A stretch of DNA of 39,956 bases from Salinimicrobium marinum (GCF_014651535.1 NZ_BMXB01000023.1:1-39956), one strand, 5' to 3'. Shown: positions 8,049 through 17,674, counted from the first letter of the stretch. The notes: generated from the letters alone by a model not told the origin. Numbers and translations: made by a program.

Positions 8049-9641
8049 ATGAAGTACTTTTTCTACGCTTTACTCTCCGGAATATTACTGGCACTGGGCT
8101 GGCCCACTTATGGGTTTCCCCTCTTATTGTTCTTCGCCTTCGTCCCTTTATTGTACGCCGAGGCAAACATAAGACTTGATGAAGCACATAACCGAAAATG
8201 GAAGATCTTCGGACTCGCATATATAAGTTTTTTCACCTGGAATGTGGTCACCACGCATTGGCTCTACTACTCCACTCCCTTCGGTGGAATTTTTGCTGTT
8301 TTAGCAAATTCGCTGTTAATGACTTTCGTTTTCCTTATTTATCACATCGTTGCGAAAAGAACCTACTTTGGAGCCGCTTCCACATTTCTGGTATCGCTCT
8401 GGATCGTATTTGAATACCTGCACCTCAACTGGGAATTTTCCTGGCCCTGGCTCAATCTTGGAAATGGTTTTTCCGAAGCCATTAATTGGGTGCAGTGGTA
8501 TGAATTTACGGGAACCTTTGGTGGTACTTTATGGATCTGGCTGGTAAATATTGCAATCTTTAAAATGTTGCTCCTATACAAACAGCACCGTGAAAAAACC
8601 ATTATTTACAGAGGACTGGTAAAAACAGGATTGCTCCTTCTGGTTCCTCTTTTAATCTCCTACGCGATTCTCTATACCTATTCTGAAACTGAAGAGAGTA
8701 TAGAAGCTCTTGTACTGCAGCCAAATGTCAACCCGTATACTGAAAAATATAATACCAACGATACTCGCATTGGCGAACTCCTCACCGAACTGGCGGAAAA
8801 TGCTATCACTGAAGAGACGCAGGTAGTTATTGCCCCTGAAACTGTATTTGCAGATGGTACTGTTTTTAACAATTTTGATAGGTCTGAAGCAAGTTTTTTC
8901 ACAAAGGAATTTGTCCGGAAGCATCCACAAGCAAGTTTTTTGAGTGGAATATCGATGTACAATCGCTTTCAGGACCCTTCACTTGTAACCGGCCAGAGCA
9001 ATGAAATTGGCCCTGGCGACTGGTATGATGATTATAATTCGGCCTTTCTCGTTAACGCCAATGACTCTGTACATTTCTACCACAAGTCAAAATTAGTCGT
9101 AGGAGTAGAGAATTTCCCGTATCAGGAGGTATTGCGTCCCATTTTAGGGAATGTAATGATTGACCTTGGCGGAACTGTGGCCATGAAAACAACCCAAAAA
9201 GATCGTGGTGTATTTGAACTGAATCAGGGAGAACTTGTTGCACCCATCATCTGTTACGAATCTGTATACGGAGATTATGTCACCGGTTACGTTAGGAACG
9301 GAGCCGATTTTCTCACTATCATTACCAACGATGCCTGGTGGGGAAATACCCAGGGACACAAGCAGCATTTAAGCTATGCGAAGCTTCGAGCAGTAGAAAA
9401 CCGTAGGGCAATTGCCCGGAGTGCCAACACAGGAATTTCCGCTTTTATTAATGAAAAAGGTGAAATCGTTTCCTCTTTAGGATATGAAGAACAGGGAGCC
9501 TTACTAGGCCAGGTAAGCCTGAATAACAAACTCACTTTTTACACTAAATACGGAGATTATATTGCAAGAGTTTCTCAATTCCTGGCGCTGTTTATCTTTC
9601 TTTTTGCCATGGTGAAGTGGAAAAGGAACAGAAAGGTTTAA
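8049..9641 (+). CDS. lnt: Apolipoprotein N-acyltransferase
   Basis: A 530-residue inner-membrane enzyme that adds the third acyl chain to lipoproteins. An N-terminal block of about six hydrophobic helices (1-205) precedes a periplasmic nitrilase-like domain and a last helix near the C-terminus. The triad is visible: E264 in VVIAPETVF, K346 in FYHKSKLVVG and C402 in PIICYESVYG. The ATG at 8049 is preferred over the in-frame TTG at 8031 because it gives MKYFFYALLSGILLALGW, a normal Lnt start, and because a promoter-like element covers the TTG. The 189 bp after the gene hold no convincing terminator or gene. Confidence 0.94.
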   Translation: MKYFFYALLSGILLALGWPTYGFPLLLFFAFVPLLYAEANIRLDEAHNRKWKIFGLAYISFFTWNVVTTHWLYYSTPFGGIFAVLANSLLMTFVFLIYHIVAKRTYFGAASTFLVSLWIVFEYLHLNWEFSWPWLNLGNGFSEAINWVQWYEFTGTFGGTLWIWLVNIAIFKMLLLYKQHREKTIIYRGLVKTGLLLLVPLLISYAILYTYSETEESIEALVLQPNVNPYTEKYNTNDTRIGELLTELAENAITEETQVVIAPETVFADGTVFNNFDRSEASFFTKEFVRKHPQASFLSGISMYNRFQDPSLVTGQSNEIGPGDWYDDYNSAFLVNANDSVHFYHKSKLVVGVENFPYQEVLRPILGNVMIDLGGTVAMKTTQKDRGVFELNQGELVAPIICYESVYGDYVTGYVRNGADFLTIITNDAWWGNTQGHKQHLSYAKLRAVENRRAIARSANTGISAFINEKGEIVSSLGYEEQGALLGQVSLNNKLTFYTKYGDYIARVSQFLALFIFLFAMVKWKRNRKV

Positions 9642-9830
9642 TGTTCAGTTGAAAGTGCTCAGTTTCCAGTAAAAGAAAAATAGCGTTGGGTTATTAAAAA
9701 AATGAGGCTTCATTTCTCGAATTAACAGCATGACCGGCAACGCTCAGATTAGAAAATTCCAATTTGCTTCCCTTTTACGATTATAAAAAATTTCATCTCT
9801 ACCTTTCCACCTTCCACTTCTCCCATAAAT

Positions 9831-11219
9831 TCATTGTCCGCGGAAGAAAATAATCGTACTCAGGGTTTTTACCAGGATATTAATATCCAGGAACAGGTTT
9901 CGGTGTTTGATGTAATATAAATCATACTGAAGTTTTTCAAGGCTGTCACCGTGACTATTCCCATATTCTGCCATTACCTGCGCCCAGCCTGTTAAACCCG
10001 GTTTGATGACGTGCCGGGTATCGTAAAACGGAATCATTTCCGAAAGTTCTTCCACAAAAACAGGACGTTCCGGTCTGGGGCCTATCAGACTCATTTCACC
10101 TACAAAAATATTATAGAACTGCGGAAATTCATCAAGCCTGGTCCTCCTTAAAAACTTTCCGAATTTTGTCACCCTAATATCATTTTTCTGTGCCCATTGG
10201 GCTCCATTTTGTTCAGCATCATAACCCATGGTCCGGAATTTCAGGATGTGAAAATGTTCTCCATTCTTGCCGACCCTTTCCTGCCGGTAAAATAAAGACC
10301 CCTTGTTTCCGAAGAAATTCCCAACCATAATCAGGGGAACCAGAATTAACCCAATGATCATCCCGAAACTCGCCACCACCACGTCTACCAGGCGATGAAA
10401 GAAAATGTAAAATTTATTGTCATTTATTTTACTGAAATAAAAAAACTTGTAGAAATCTTTTTCTATATGCTGCACAGGAATACGCCCTGTTTTCTCCTCG
10501 TATACTTCGTAATAATCCTTAACCGGAAATCCGCTTTTCAGCAAACCCAGCAACTCCTCATTTAAACCCGATTTAGTATGATCTCCTGAAATAAGAATTT
10601 CAGTGATGCCATTTTCTTTGACAATGTTGGTCAATTTTTCATCTGAGAACCTTAAAAGTCCCGATTGAAAAACAGATTTTCCTCCCGAATAATCCCCGGA
10701 ATTAATATAGCCTATGATATTGTAATGTGGATCGGACTGTTGCAGTTGGTTCGCTATCACATCCACATCAAAAGAATCATTGATGATCAAAACCCTTTTG
10801 TAGAACCTTGGAGAAGAAACAAGTGCTATATAAGCAAACCTCCATAGAAGTAAAGCTGAAATTATGGAAATATAAAAATACAGGATTTGCACCCTGTTCT
10901 CAGGCAGCACAGGCGTAAGAAACGGAGTTAACAGAAAGAACAGAACAGTAACTGAAGTGGTTAAAATCACATTTTTTAATACAGTGTCAAACTTGCTGGC
11001 CTTCTGAAGATCGTAGAGTTCGAAGACGCTTGAAAAAACTGTGAGATACAACGCCAGTACCACTCCCCAGGTCCAAAAATCTGGGTTGATATTAAAATAT
11101 TCAAACCTCGAAAAAATCCCCACCAGATAAAGTGTAAAAAGCACCCAGAACACATCAAAAATGCGGAGCAAGATCTTACGTTCTGAAATTTCAAAATGAA
11201 TATTCTGTTTCCGGGGCAT
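9831..11219 (-). CDS. WcaJ-type polyprenyl-phosphate sugar-1-phosphate transferase
   Basis: A 462-residue initiating enzyme that transfers a sugar 1-phosphate to undecaprenyl phosphate, starting repeat-unit synthesis at the inner membrane. Four to five N-terminal hydrophobic helices and a nucleotide-binding-like domain are followed by a C-terminal catalytic domain (PF02397 type). That domain has FYRQERVGKNG, KFRTM, RTRLDEFPQFYNIF, GEMSLIGPRPE and PGLTGWAQV, and ends with KLQYDLYYIKHRN. The frame is open upstream to 11291, but a TATCTTTG promoter element lies inside that extension, and the protein start at 11219 (MPRKQNIHFEISERK) looks natural, so I chose 11219. The sugar (Glc, Gal or a deoxy sugar) cannot be read from sequence. 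It is the last gene of the polysaccharide locus. Confidence 0.9.
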   Translation of the reverse strand: MPRKQNIHFEISERKILLRIFDVFWVLFTLYLVGIFSRFEYFNINPDFWTWGVVLALYLTVFSSVFELYDLQKASKFDTVLKNVILTTSVTVLFFLLTPFLTPVLPENRVQILYFYISIISALLLWRFAYIALVSSPRFYKRVLIINDSFDVDVIANQLQQSDPHYNIIGYINSGDYSGGKSVFQSGLLRFSDEKLTNIVKENGITEILISGDHTKSGLNEELLGLLKSGFPVKDYYEVYEEKTGRIPVQHIEKDFYKFFYFSKINDNKFYIFFHRLVDVVVASFGMIIGLILVPLIMVGNFFGNKGSLFYRQERVGKNGEHFHILKFRTMGYDAEQNGAQWAQKNDIRVTKFGKFLRRTRLDEFPQFYNIFVGEMSLIGPRPERPVFVEELSEMIPFYDTRHVIKPGLTGWAQVMAEYGNSHGDSLEKLQYDLYYIKHRNLFLDINILVKTLSTIIFFRGQ

Positions 11220-11237
11220 GGAAGATTTTTTACCCGG

Positions 11238-11264
11238 CAAAGATAGTAAAGAGTTCAGTTTCAA
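11238..11264 (-). promoter_or_regulatory. Promoter inside the polysaccharide locus, ahead of the sugar transferase
   Basis: On the minus strand TTG (11264-11262), a 16 bp spacer and TATCTTTG (11245-11238) make a near-consensus Bacteroidota promoter, 18 bp before the ATG at 11219. It would allow the priming transferase to be expressed separately from the long upstream glycosyltransferase transcript. Confidence 0.6.
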
Positions 11265-11364
11265 AAGGTGAAGGAAGATATATTTTATCAACCTGTTTAT
11301 GGCGGGTTATTTTTTCCATGAAATGACTTCATTTCTTTGACATATCCCTTTCATGAGAATCGGA

Positions 11365-12381
11365 TTAGGGCTTCAACACCATGTTCCACTTTTCTTTCAC
11401 CACTTCCCAATCGAAAGCCTCTGTTTTCTTTCTTGCCGTTTTAGTCATTTTTAGAGAGAATTCGGGATCATTCAGTAATTTTTCTACTGCCCCTGCCATT
11501 CTTTCGGGATCATTTGGAGGGACAAGCACCCCATCTACATCAGCAGAAATAAGGTATGGAAGTCCGCCTACATTGGTGGAAACCACGGGCAGGCCTAAAG
11601 CCATGGCTTCTAAAACACTTACGGGCGTATTGTCGATGTTTGTGGTATTAAGGAAAATATCATATCCTTCTGAAAGTGTCCGCCAGTTTTCTTTGGACAG
11701 CTTTCCCGGAAATTTTACCGGCAACTTGTTTTGCAGTGCATATCGGCGACAACTATTCAGTGATTCATCTTTTGCGGGACCCACCATACACAATTCTGCT
11801 TCAGGATATTTTTTCAAAAGAATTTCCAAAACTTTTAATGCCAGCATTGGATTGTAAATTTCATCAAAAGCCCGCACCCATAACAGTTTGGGCGCAAGTA
11901 TCCGACGCTCCTTAAATTTATAGTCTGTAAGATGGATACTGTTTGGTATATACCTTATATTGAGAAAACCAGCTTTCTGAAATTCTGTTTTTAAATAGAG
12001 GGAAGGTGCTACATTTAGGTAAGAGCAGCTAAATATCTCAGAACAAGCTTTGGGAGACCCATTTAAGCGTTTTGGAAGCTCTCCTCCATGCAGTATAGGG
12101 ATATACTTCAGCTTTAATTTTTGGCACAACCTGGCCACTGCCCATGCATACCAGAAATTCTGGGTGCTATAGGTATCGATAAGAACAAAATCAGTGGATT
12201 TTCTATTCCTGAACACTGTAAGCAACATATCTGCCAAACGGAAGAGCTTATTTTTACGTGAAGAAGCAGACTTGATGTTATAACCCTCCTGCCTAAAAAG
12301 TGGAGGTAAAACATCTACAGAAGTAGGCGATCCTCCCCCGGGTAAAAGTCGATTTCCGATGTAAAGGAGGTTAGCTTTCAT
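11365..12381 (-). CDS. GT4-like glycosyltransferase (tandem paralogue A)
   Basis: A 338-residue GT-B glycosyltransferase, cytoplasmic. The N-terminal half has LLYIGNRLLPGGGSP and YIPILHGGELPKRL. The C-terminal donor-binding half has NSIHLTDYKF, LLWVRAFDEIYNPMLAL, CMVGPAKDES and the family's late motif DNTPVSVLEAMALGLPVV. The first glutamate of the usual E-x7-E is replaced by D/N (NIDNTPVSVLE). It closely resembles the next gene upstream (12562-13581) along its whole length, indicating a tandem duplication. Donor and acceptor are unknown. It lies between the priming transferase and the polymerase-like gene. Confidence 0.85.
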   Translation of the reverse strand: MKANLLYIGNRLLPGGGSPTSVDVLPPLFRQEGYNIKSASSRKNKLFRLADMLLTVFRNRKSTDFVLIDTYSTQNFWYAWAVARLCQKLKLKYIPILHGGELPKRLNGSPKACSEIFSCSYLNVAPSLYLKTEFQKAGFLNIRYIPNSIHLTDYKFKERRILAPKLLWVRAFDEIYNPMLALKVLEILLKKYPEAELCMVGPAKDESLNSCRRYALQNKLPVKFPGKLSKENWRTLSEGYDIFLNTTNIDNTPVSVLEAMALGLPVVSTNVGGLPYLISADVDGVLVPPNDPERMAGAVEKLLNDPEFSLKMTKTARKKTEAFDWEVVKEKWNMVLKP

Positions 12382-12561
12382 GAAACGAATGGGGGATTTG
12401 TTTAAGTTTTATTTGTAGTTCCTCTGGAGTGGGTTTCGGAGCGGGACGTTCGGGTGCAGCCGCTTAAACAACATTATTGGTTTATTGTCCGACGTTCTGG
12501 ACTCCTTCGCTTTCTTCCTTCTCAGACACTAATTTAATCACTCAATACTGAGAACTCACGA

Positions 12562-13581
12562 CTAACTGCTCAGTACTTTCTCCCATTGCCCCTTCACCAC
12601 TTCCCAATCGAAATCCTTCACTTTTTCATATGCTGCCAATGAAATCGTTTGGGATTTATCCTGATTTTCGATTAGATCTACCAATGCATTCAACATTTTA
12701 TCTTCATCTTTTGGAGGCACCAATATTCCATCTTTGCCATTTTCGATCAGGTAAGGCATTCCATTTACATTTGTTGAAATTACCGGAAGTCCAAGTGCCA
12801 TGGCTTCGATCACACTTATAGGGGTGTTATCAATATCGGTTGAATTTAAAAAGAAGTCATAATCCACAGAAAGGGCCGCCCAATCTTTCTTTTTCAATTT
12901 TCCGGTGAAATGTATCGGAAGGTTCTTTTCTTCTGCATAGTTCTTACATTTCGCAAGGGAGCCATCTTTTTCTGGGCCCACCATACAGAATTCAGCTTCA
13001 GGATACTTTCTCAATAATTTTTCAAATACCTGCACTGACAGCATCGGATTATAACGCTCCTGAAACCTTCGCACCCACAATAATTTCGGTTTAAATATTT
13101 CTCTTTTTTTAAAAGGATAATCATTTAAAACAATGGAATTGGGGATGATCTTCAGGTTCTCAAACCCTTCAGCTTTAAAAATATTATAGAGAAAATGAGA
13201 AGGCGCAATGTTCACCTGTGCTTTTGCGAAGAGATCCTTACTTTTCCTCTTCGAAGTCTCCAGTCTGCCGGGCAGATTTCCGCCGTGAAGAATAGGTATA
13301 TATGGTAAATTTAACTGCTGACATAATTTGCCCGCGCTGTAGGCATAGTAAAAATTCTGAGCGCCATAGGTATCGATAAGGACCACATCCGTACTATCAC
13401 GATGATTCCAAATGAGGTTTAGCATGTCAATAAGCCGCAGAATTTTATTGTCTTTACCTGAAGCTGTTTTTACCTGGTAACCTTCCTTCTTCAATACTTC
13501 ACTAAAAAAAGAAATATAGGTAGCGGTAAAAGTAGAATTTGTAAGATTGTTACCTATGTATAATATTCTTTTTTTCATCAA
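12562..13581 (-). CDS. GT4-like glycosyltransferase (tandem paralogue B)
   Basis: A 339-residue GT-B enzyme sharing the distinctive strings RILYIGNNL, VLIDTYGAQNFYYAY, PYIPILHGGNLPGRL, LLWVRRFQERYNPML and DNTPISVIEAMALGLPVISTN with paralogue A. I judge the pair roughly half identical by eye. It overlaps the upstream polymerase-like gene by 32 bp, which suggests coupled translation. Either of two adjacent ATG codons could be the start. The pair probably adds similar sugars at successive positions, or one copy has drifted in specificity; neither can be settled here. Confidence 0.85.
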   Translation of the reverse strand: MMKKRILYIGNNLTNSTFTATYISFFSEVLKKEGYQVKTASGKDNKILRLIDMLNLIWNHRDSTDVVLIDTYGAQNFYYAYSAGKLCQQLNLPYIPILHGGNLPGRLETSKRKSKDLFAKAQVNIAPSHFLYNIFKAEGFENLKIIPNSIVLNDYPFKKREIFKPKLLWVRRFQERYNPMLSVQVFEKLLRKYPEAEFCMVGPEKDGSLAKCKNYAEEKNLPIHFTGKLKKKDWAALSVDYDFFLNSTDIDNTPISVIEAMALGLPVISTNVNGMPYLIENGKDGILVPPKDEDKMLNALVDLIENQDKSQTISLAAYEKVKDFDWEVVKGQWEKVLSS

Positions 13582-14866
13582 CTATATATAAAAGTGCCAG
13601 TCCGTAAACCAGTGCCGGTAAGGCAATACGCATGGCCGAATGGTTTATAGTGAGAAACCAAAAGGCTACAAATGCCAGAAAATAATAATTGTTTTTAAAT
13701 TTTAACCAAAACAGTAAAGGCACAAATATAAGAATTAGAATGGCTAACAGGCCTAATAATCCATGTTCTGACAATAAACGACTAATTTCATTATGGGAGG
13801 CTGTTTCTATACCTGTTTCCTCCTCCCGGTATTCTTTTGCTTTTCCAACTCCAACTCCTACCACAGGATTATAATAAAAACCCTGAAGTTCAGTAACAAT
13901 TAACTCCGTTCTTCCGGTAGTAATATCTTCTTCCAGCTCTCCCGCAGCATTTCGGTTGGTATACCGGTAATTAATCAACCCCTGAGTAGCAACCGATATG
14001 AACAACCATATTCCAAAAGCTGCTATTGATATCAATCCCAGCTTACGAACCGTTTTCGATTTTTCCCGCGGAGTCTGTTTATAATATAAAATAAATAAAA
14101 AACAGATGATGCAGATAATCGCAGTCAGCACACCTCCCCTCGAAAAGGTGACGATTGCACGATAGCTCATCAATCCGAAAAGAACAAGATCTATTATGTT
14201 AATCAACCTGTTTTTAATGACAAACAATCTTGTACAAAGCAAAAGAGCTCCCATTCCCATCACCGTAGAAATTTGATTGGGCCCATATCCTCCCGAGGTC
14301 GCATAATTGGAATTGGTTCCACTCATAAGCGCCTCCCCCAGATCAGGAGTGTATAAATAAAGATATACCATATTGCTAACCAAAGGCAGGAGCAACATCA
14401 AGAGGACAAAGTTAAATTGCACTGCAGTAATCTTCTTATAGTAGCAGTAAAGTGCTGAAACACCCAGACAAACAGGTCCACTCAGGTTAAAAGCCACTGC
14501 TTTTCGAAATACCACTTCATAGCTAAGGGTTTGAGAAGCTACCACTATCCCGGGAATTAGGATAAGCAGATAAATCCAGAAAGGAACTGATTTGATAGAC
14601 GAACCTTTATAGAACATACCAATCACCAGGAAGAGTATAACTGCATATTTTCCGGTTTCATAAAAGATCATCCCTCCGGTCATTCGAAAGAATACTTCTG
14701 CACCCGCAATATAAGCCGCGGCCATTAAGGCCTCATTGTTTCGGTTACCCCTTATAACCACATAAAACAAAAAAAAGACAATGACACCAAGTAACAGAAA
14801 TTGTGATGCAGGCCGAAAGGCATAGACCACATACGCCATGATAAAGTGCAACAATAAAAACTGCAA
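13550..14866 (-). CDS. O-antigen polymerase/ligase-like membrane protein (Wzy/WaaL type)
   Basis: A 438-residue integral membrane protein with about eleven hydrophobic segments and one large loop near residues 310-375. The loop carries the Wzy_C-type features GRTELI, NPVVGVGVGKAKEY and ASHNEISRLLSEHGLLG, with the histidine pair expected in O-antigen ligases and polymerases. It either polymerises repeat units at the periplasmic face or ligates glycan to a lipid or protein acceptor; the two families cannot be told apart from sequence. The N-terminal MQFLLLHFIMAYVVY is a plausible first helix. The 221 bp upstream (14867-15087) show no promoter match or gene. Confidence 0.85.
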   Translation of the reverse strand: MQFLLLHFIMAYVVYAFRPASQFLLLGVIVFFLFYVVIRGNRNNEALMAAAYIAGAEVFFRMTGGMIFYETGKYAVILFLVIGMFYKGSSIKSVPFWIYLLILIPGIVVASQTLSYEVVFRKAVAFNLSGPVCLGVSALYCYYKKITAVQFNFVLLMLLLPLVSNMVYLYLYTPDLGEALMSGTNSNYATSGGYGPNQISTVMGMGALLLCTRLFVIKNRLINIIDLVLFGLMSYRAIVTFSRGGVLTAIICIICFLFILYYKQTPREKSKTVRKLGLISIAAFGIWLFISVATQGLINYRYTNRNAAGELEEDITTGRTELIVTELQGFYYNPVVGVGVGKAKEYREEETGIETASHNEISRLLSEHGLLGLLAILILIFVPLLFWLKFKNNYYFLAFVAFWFLTINHSAMRIALPALVYGLALLYIVDEKKNIIHR

Positions 14867-15087
14867 ATATTGTATGTGAGTGAGATTTCTAATACGTAGG
14901 TTCTTTGAAGGTAGTGGGACTAAAAATTCACAGATTAATCATTTCTTAACTGCTCATTTCCAGATGCAATATTAGTTAAAAGTTTCAGGTTGATTCCGGA
15001 GTTAACAGTTAAAAAAAGAATTTATTATCATTCCCGTTCTGCCTGAAGTCTTTTTCTCCCATTGCATAAGAGAACGTATCTCCCTTT

Positions 15088-16155
15088 TCACGAATTGAAA
15101 ATCGATTTATAAAACCTAAGCACCTCCGGAAGTACAGCATCTTCTGAAAAAGTGTTCATTATTCTATCTTGAAAGCTTTCAGCGGAAACTTTTCTTTTTC
15201 CTTCATCTGCCATGTACTCAAAAATAGCCTCTGCCAAGGCCTCAGGATTTTTGGATGGAACCAGAATTCCGTCGTTTCCTACAACTTCAGCACACTGGCC
15301 AACACGGGTACAGACTACTGGCAATCCTGCACGTGCATATTCCAGCAAGGCCACGGGAAGGCCTTCCGAAGAAGAAGATAAAACTCCAATATCTGCTTTT
15401 ATTAAAAAATCCTCTACATTTTCCTGTGCCCCATAAAGGAATACTTTATTCTCCATCTTGTTCTCACGCAAAAACCTCCTGATTTCTTCGGAATAAGAAT
15501 CTTCAAAATCTTTCCCGATGAGATGCAGGTTCAAATCTTTATCAGATATCAATTTGAAAGCACGCAGTAAATTAAGATGATCTTTCTGAGGCCGGAGATT
15601 TGCCAGGCAAACGACGTTAAAGACGGCTTGTCCTTCAAGGTTTTCCTGGCGAACATTTTCTGAAGATATTTTTGAAACAAAGTTCTTTATATATTTTACT
15701 GCTGAAGGATTTAAATTATCTACCGCCCATTCTTTCAATGGCACATTAACTGAAATGATTCCGTCAAAGAATTTTGAAAACGTTTTAAGTATGCCAGGTT
15801 TCCTTATTTCTAAATCCCTTCCGAAATGATCATGCCACACCAATTTCACCCCCGGAACCAACAGTTTCACCAACACCCCAAGAAAAAACGAACTACTGTG
15901 CGCCTGTATCAGATCTATATTGTTATCCTTTATATATCTCCAAAGTCGAAAAAGAGCTTTTACATCCAGCTTACGCTTCTTCTCCAGAAACAGATATCCT
16001 ACTTCTGGAACTAGCTTTTTCAGGAGCATTCCCTCCATTCGGGTACAACATAAAAATGAGCCTTCTACCCTGCCAGTAAGGGCATTCGCATAAGAAACAG
16101 CCATTCGTTCTGCACCACCTGGGCGTAAGCTATCTATTAGTTGGAGAACACGCAT
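15088..16155 (-). CDS. GT4 family glycosyltransferase
   Basis: A 355-residue GT-B enzyme. It starts RVLQLIDSLRPGGAERMAV, a classic GT4 N-terminus with the acceptor-side GGAER loop. The donor domain shows VVCLANLRPQKDHLNLLRAF, LIGKDFEDSYSEEI and the motif SSSSEGLPVALLEYARAGLPVV, with both glutamates of E-x7-E present. It is followed by GQCAEVVGNDGILVPSKNPEALA. A retaining transferase of the surface polysaccharide pathway is likely; the sugar is unknown. The IS110 element is inserted upstream of this gene, so its transcription from the rest of the locus may be interrupted. Confidence 0.9.
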   Translation of the reverse strand: MRVLQLIDSLRPGGAERMAVSYANALTGRVEGSFLCCTRMEGMLLKKLVPEVGYLFLEKKRKLDVKALFRLWRYIKDNNIDLIQAHSSSFFLGVLVKLLVPGVKLVWHDHFGRDLEIRKPGILKTFSKFFDGIISVNVPLKEWAVDNLNPSAVKYIKNFVSKISSENVRQENLEGQAVFNVVCLANLRPQKDHLNLLRAFKLISDKDLNLHLIGKDFEDSYSEEIRRFLRENKMENKVFLYGAQENVEDFLIKADIGVLSSSSEGLPVALLEYARAGLPVVCTRVGQCAEVVGNDGILVPSKNPEALAEAIFEYMADEGKRKVSAESFQDRIMNTFSEDAVLPEVLRFYKSIFNS

Positions 16156-16260
16156 TTCTTTCTTATTTCGGCTGTCCCACTTAACCCGCCCTTTTTCGTG
16201 GCGGATTAATCGAAGTGCTGTTTAATATTTTAAATAATTCTGATCTTTTTCTGTTTGGCC

Positions 16261-16353
16261 GCTTCTCAATTTAGTGTCACCCTGAATTTATTTCAGATTT
16301 TACACGTTTGAAGTTCCAAATTGTAAGATGCTGAAACAAGTTACCATTGACGT
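16261..16353. repeat. REP-like palindromic repeat, copy A
   Basis: This 93 bp segment has conserved outer arms (GTCACCCTGAATTTATTTCAG on the left, AAGATGCTGAAACAAGT and TACCATTGACGT on the right) that are imperfect inverted repeats around TTTCAG/CTGAAA. A closely matching copy is at 17921-18014 in the same orientation. The arms are nearly identical between copies, while the ~28 bp centres differ at about half their positions. That pattern fits a folded, mobile REP-type element rather than a simple duplication. It ends five bases before the IS110 transposase stop codon. Confidence 0.75.
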
Positions 16354-16358
16354 ATTAT

Positions 16359-17666
16359 TTAAGTTGCTGTTTTATAGCTAATTACGACTCCCATTTCTTT
16401 AGCCATCTTGAACAGGCTTTTTTGCTTATTAAGCAGGATTTTCTCTTGATAGGCTTTAATTCCCTCTTCTACATAGGTTAATCCTTTTACAAATAATTTC
16501 CAGTATAATTCAGCCAATTTTCTTGCTACAGCTTTAATAGCAAGCGAAGGACCTTTCCTTGCTCTAATTTTGCGCCCAAAGGCTCCCAATGTAATATTTT
16601 TGCTGTTGAGTAAGCTATGGGCAGCTTGCTTAAAAATTAGGCCAGCCTTGGGTTGCCCTTTAGATTTATAGTTTTTTCTCATTTTACCAGAGTGATGTTG
16701 TTTGGGAGCAAGACCAAGCCAGGAAGTAAAATGTTTTTCTGTTTTCCATTTTTGCAGATCAGTGCCAACCTCAGACAACAACTGCAACCAGTTATAGTCG
16801 GTAATTCCTGGTAAAACGGTAGCATCTTTATTATGGAATATCCTTAATAGATAATTATCCATATTTTTAATCTCTGGTTTGTGATGTCTTATTGGCTTTC
16901 TACGAGATTTTGGATTGTTTTGCGGTGGCTCATTGGAACTCATCTTTTTAAGCACTTCTTCCAATTGTTTATCACAGCGAACTATTTGTTCCTGATAAAA
17001 GTCGTAGCAAGTAACCGCTTGCTCTAAAGCGAAAAGCCCTGCCTGGTTATAATGACCTTTTAAAGATTTTACTATTAGTTCCCTTTTTGTTTTTAAAACA
17101 CTGCTATGGCACATTTCAACTAAAATATCAGGATTTCTTTCTCCAGCTAAAATAGCCCTGATAATTTTCAATCCGCTTGCTCCATGCACCTGACTCAGAA
17201 CTTCTTTTAAACGAATATTCATCATCGTGAGCGCTTTTTGCATGTGGTTGACATGCATCGCAGCACTACGAATATGATCTTCTCTTAGGCGCTGATAACT
17301 CCGTAATTCCTGAATCAAGTCTTCTGCTACGAAACACTTATTTAATAACCCATAGCTATGGAGTTGTTGTATCCACTGACAATCCTTTACATCAGTTTTT
17401 CTACCTGGCACTTGTTTAGTGCTTCTCCCATCTACAAGCCATACATCAAGACCTCGAGCCTGAAGGATATCATACAGGATTATCCAATAAACACCAGTTG
17501 TTTCCATAGCAACAGTATCTACATTATTTTCCAATAAATAGGATGCTGCAGCTTCCAAATCCTCCGTAAAGGTGTCGAAGCTTTTCACTTCTTTACCTTC
17601 CAGTCCAACAAAAATTTTGTGGGCACCTATATCTATACCCGCTGCATGTGTTCTAATTTTTTTCAT
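16359..17666 (-). CDS. IS110-family transposase (DEDD recombinase)
   Basis: A 435-residue transposase. The N-terminal RuvC-like domain (DEDD_Tnp_IS110) shows D12 in GIDIGAHK, E55 in METTGVYW, and D92 and D95 in KTDVKDCQW. The C-terminal transposase_20 domain contains LPGITDYNWLQLLSEVG, FTSWLGLAPKQHHSGK and KAVARKLAELYWKLF. All four acidic residues and the frame are intact, so it may be active. A lysine/proline-rich insert (about 245-270, NNPKSRRKPIRHHKP) makes it longer than many IS110 enzymes. It interrupts the glycosyltransferase locus between two GT4 genes. Confidence 0.93.
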   Translation of the reverse strand: MKKIRTHAAGIDIGAHKIFVGLEGKEVKSFDTFTEDLEAAASYLLENNVDTVAMETTGVYWIILYDILQARGLDVWLVDGRSTKQVPGRKTDVKDCQWIQQLHSYGLLNKCFVAEDLIQELRSYQRLREDHIRSAAMHVNHMQKALTMMNIRLKEVLSQVHGASGLKIIRAILAGERNPDILVEMCHSSVLKTKRELIVKSLKGHYNQAGLFALEQAVTCYDFYQEQIVRCDKQLEEVLKKMSSNEPPQNNPKSRRKPIRHHKPEIKNMDNYLLRIFHNKDATVLPGITDYNWLQLLSEVGTDLQKWKTEKHFTSWLGLAPKQHHSGKMRKNYKSKGQPKAGLIFKQAAHSLLNSKNITLGAFGRKIRARKGPSLAIKAVARKLAELYWKLFVKGLTYVEEGIKAYQEKILLNKQKSLFKMAKEMGVVISYKTAT

Positions 17667-17674
17667 GGCGAATA

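Noticed and set aside
9642-9830. AGCGTTG/CAACGCT pair and AATGAGGCTTCATT hairpin after lnt as a terminator
   Set aside because: The arms are far apart or very short, and no T-run follows; not strong enough to call.
11381-11857. 158-residue plus-strand frame opposite a GT4 gene
   Set aside because: Serine/threonine/phenylalanine-rich shadow of a well-conserved glycosyltransferase; no motif, no promoter.
12421-12561. Spacer between the paralogous GT4 genes as a repeat element
   Set aside because: It has locally higher GC and short A/C-rich repeats near 12530-12565, but no clear palindrome or second copy in the window.
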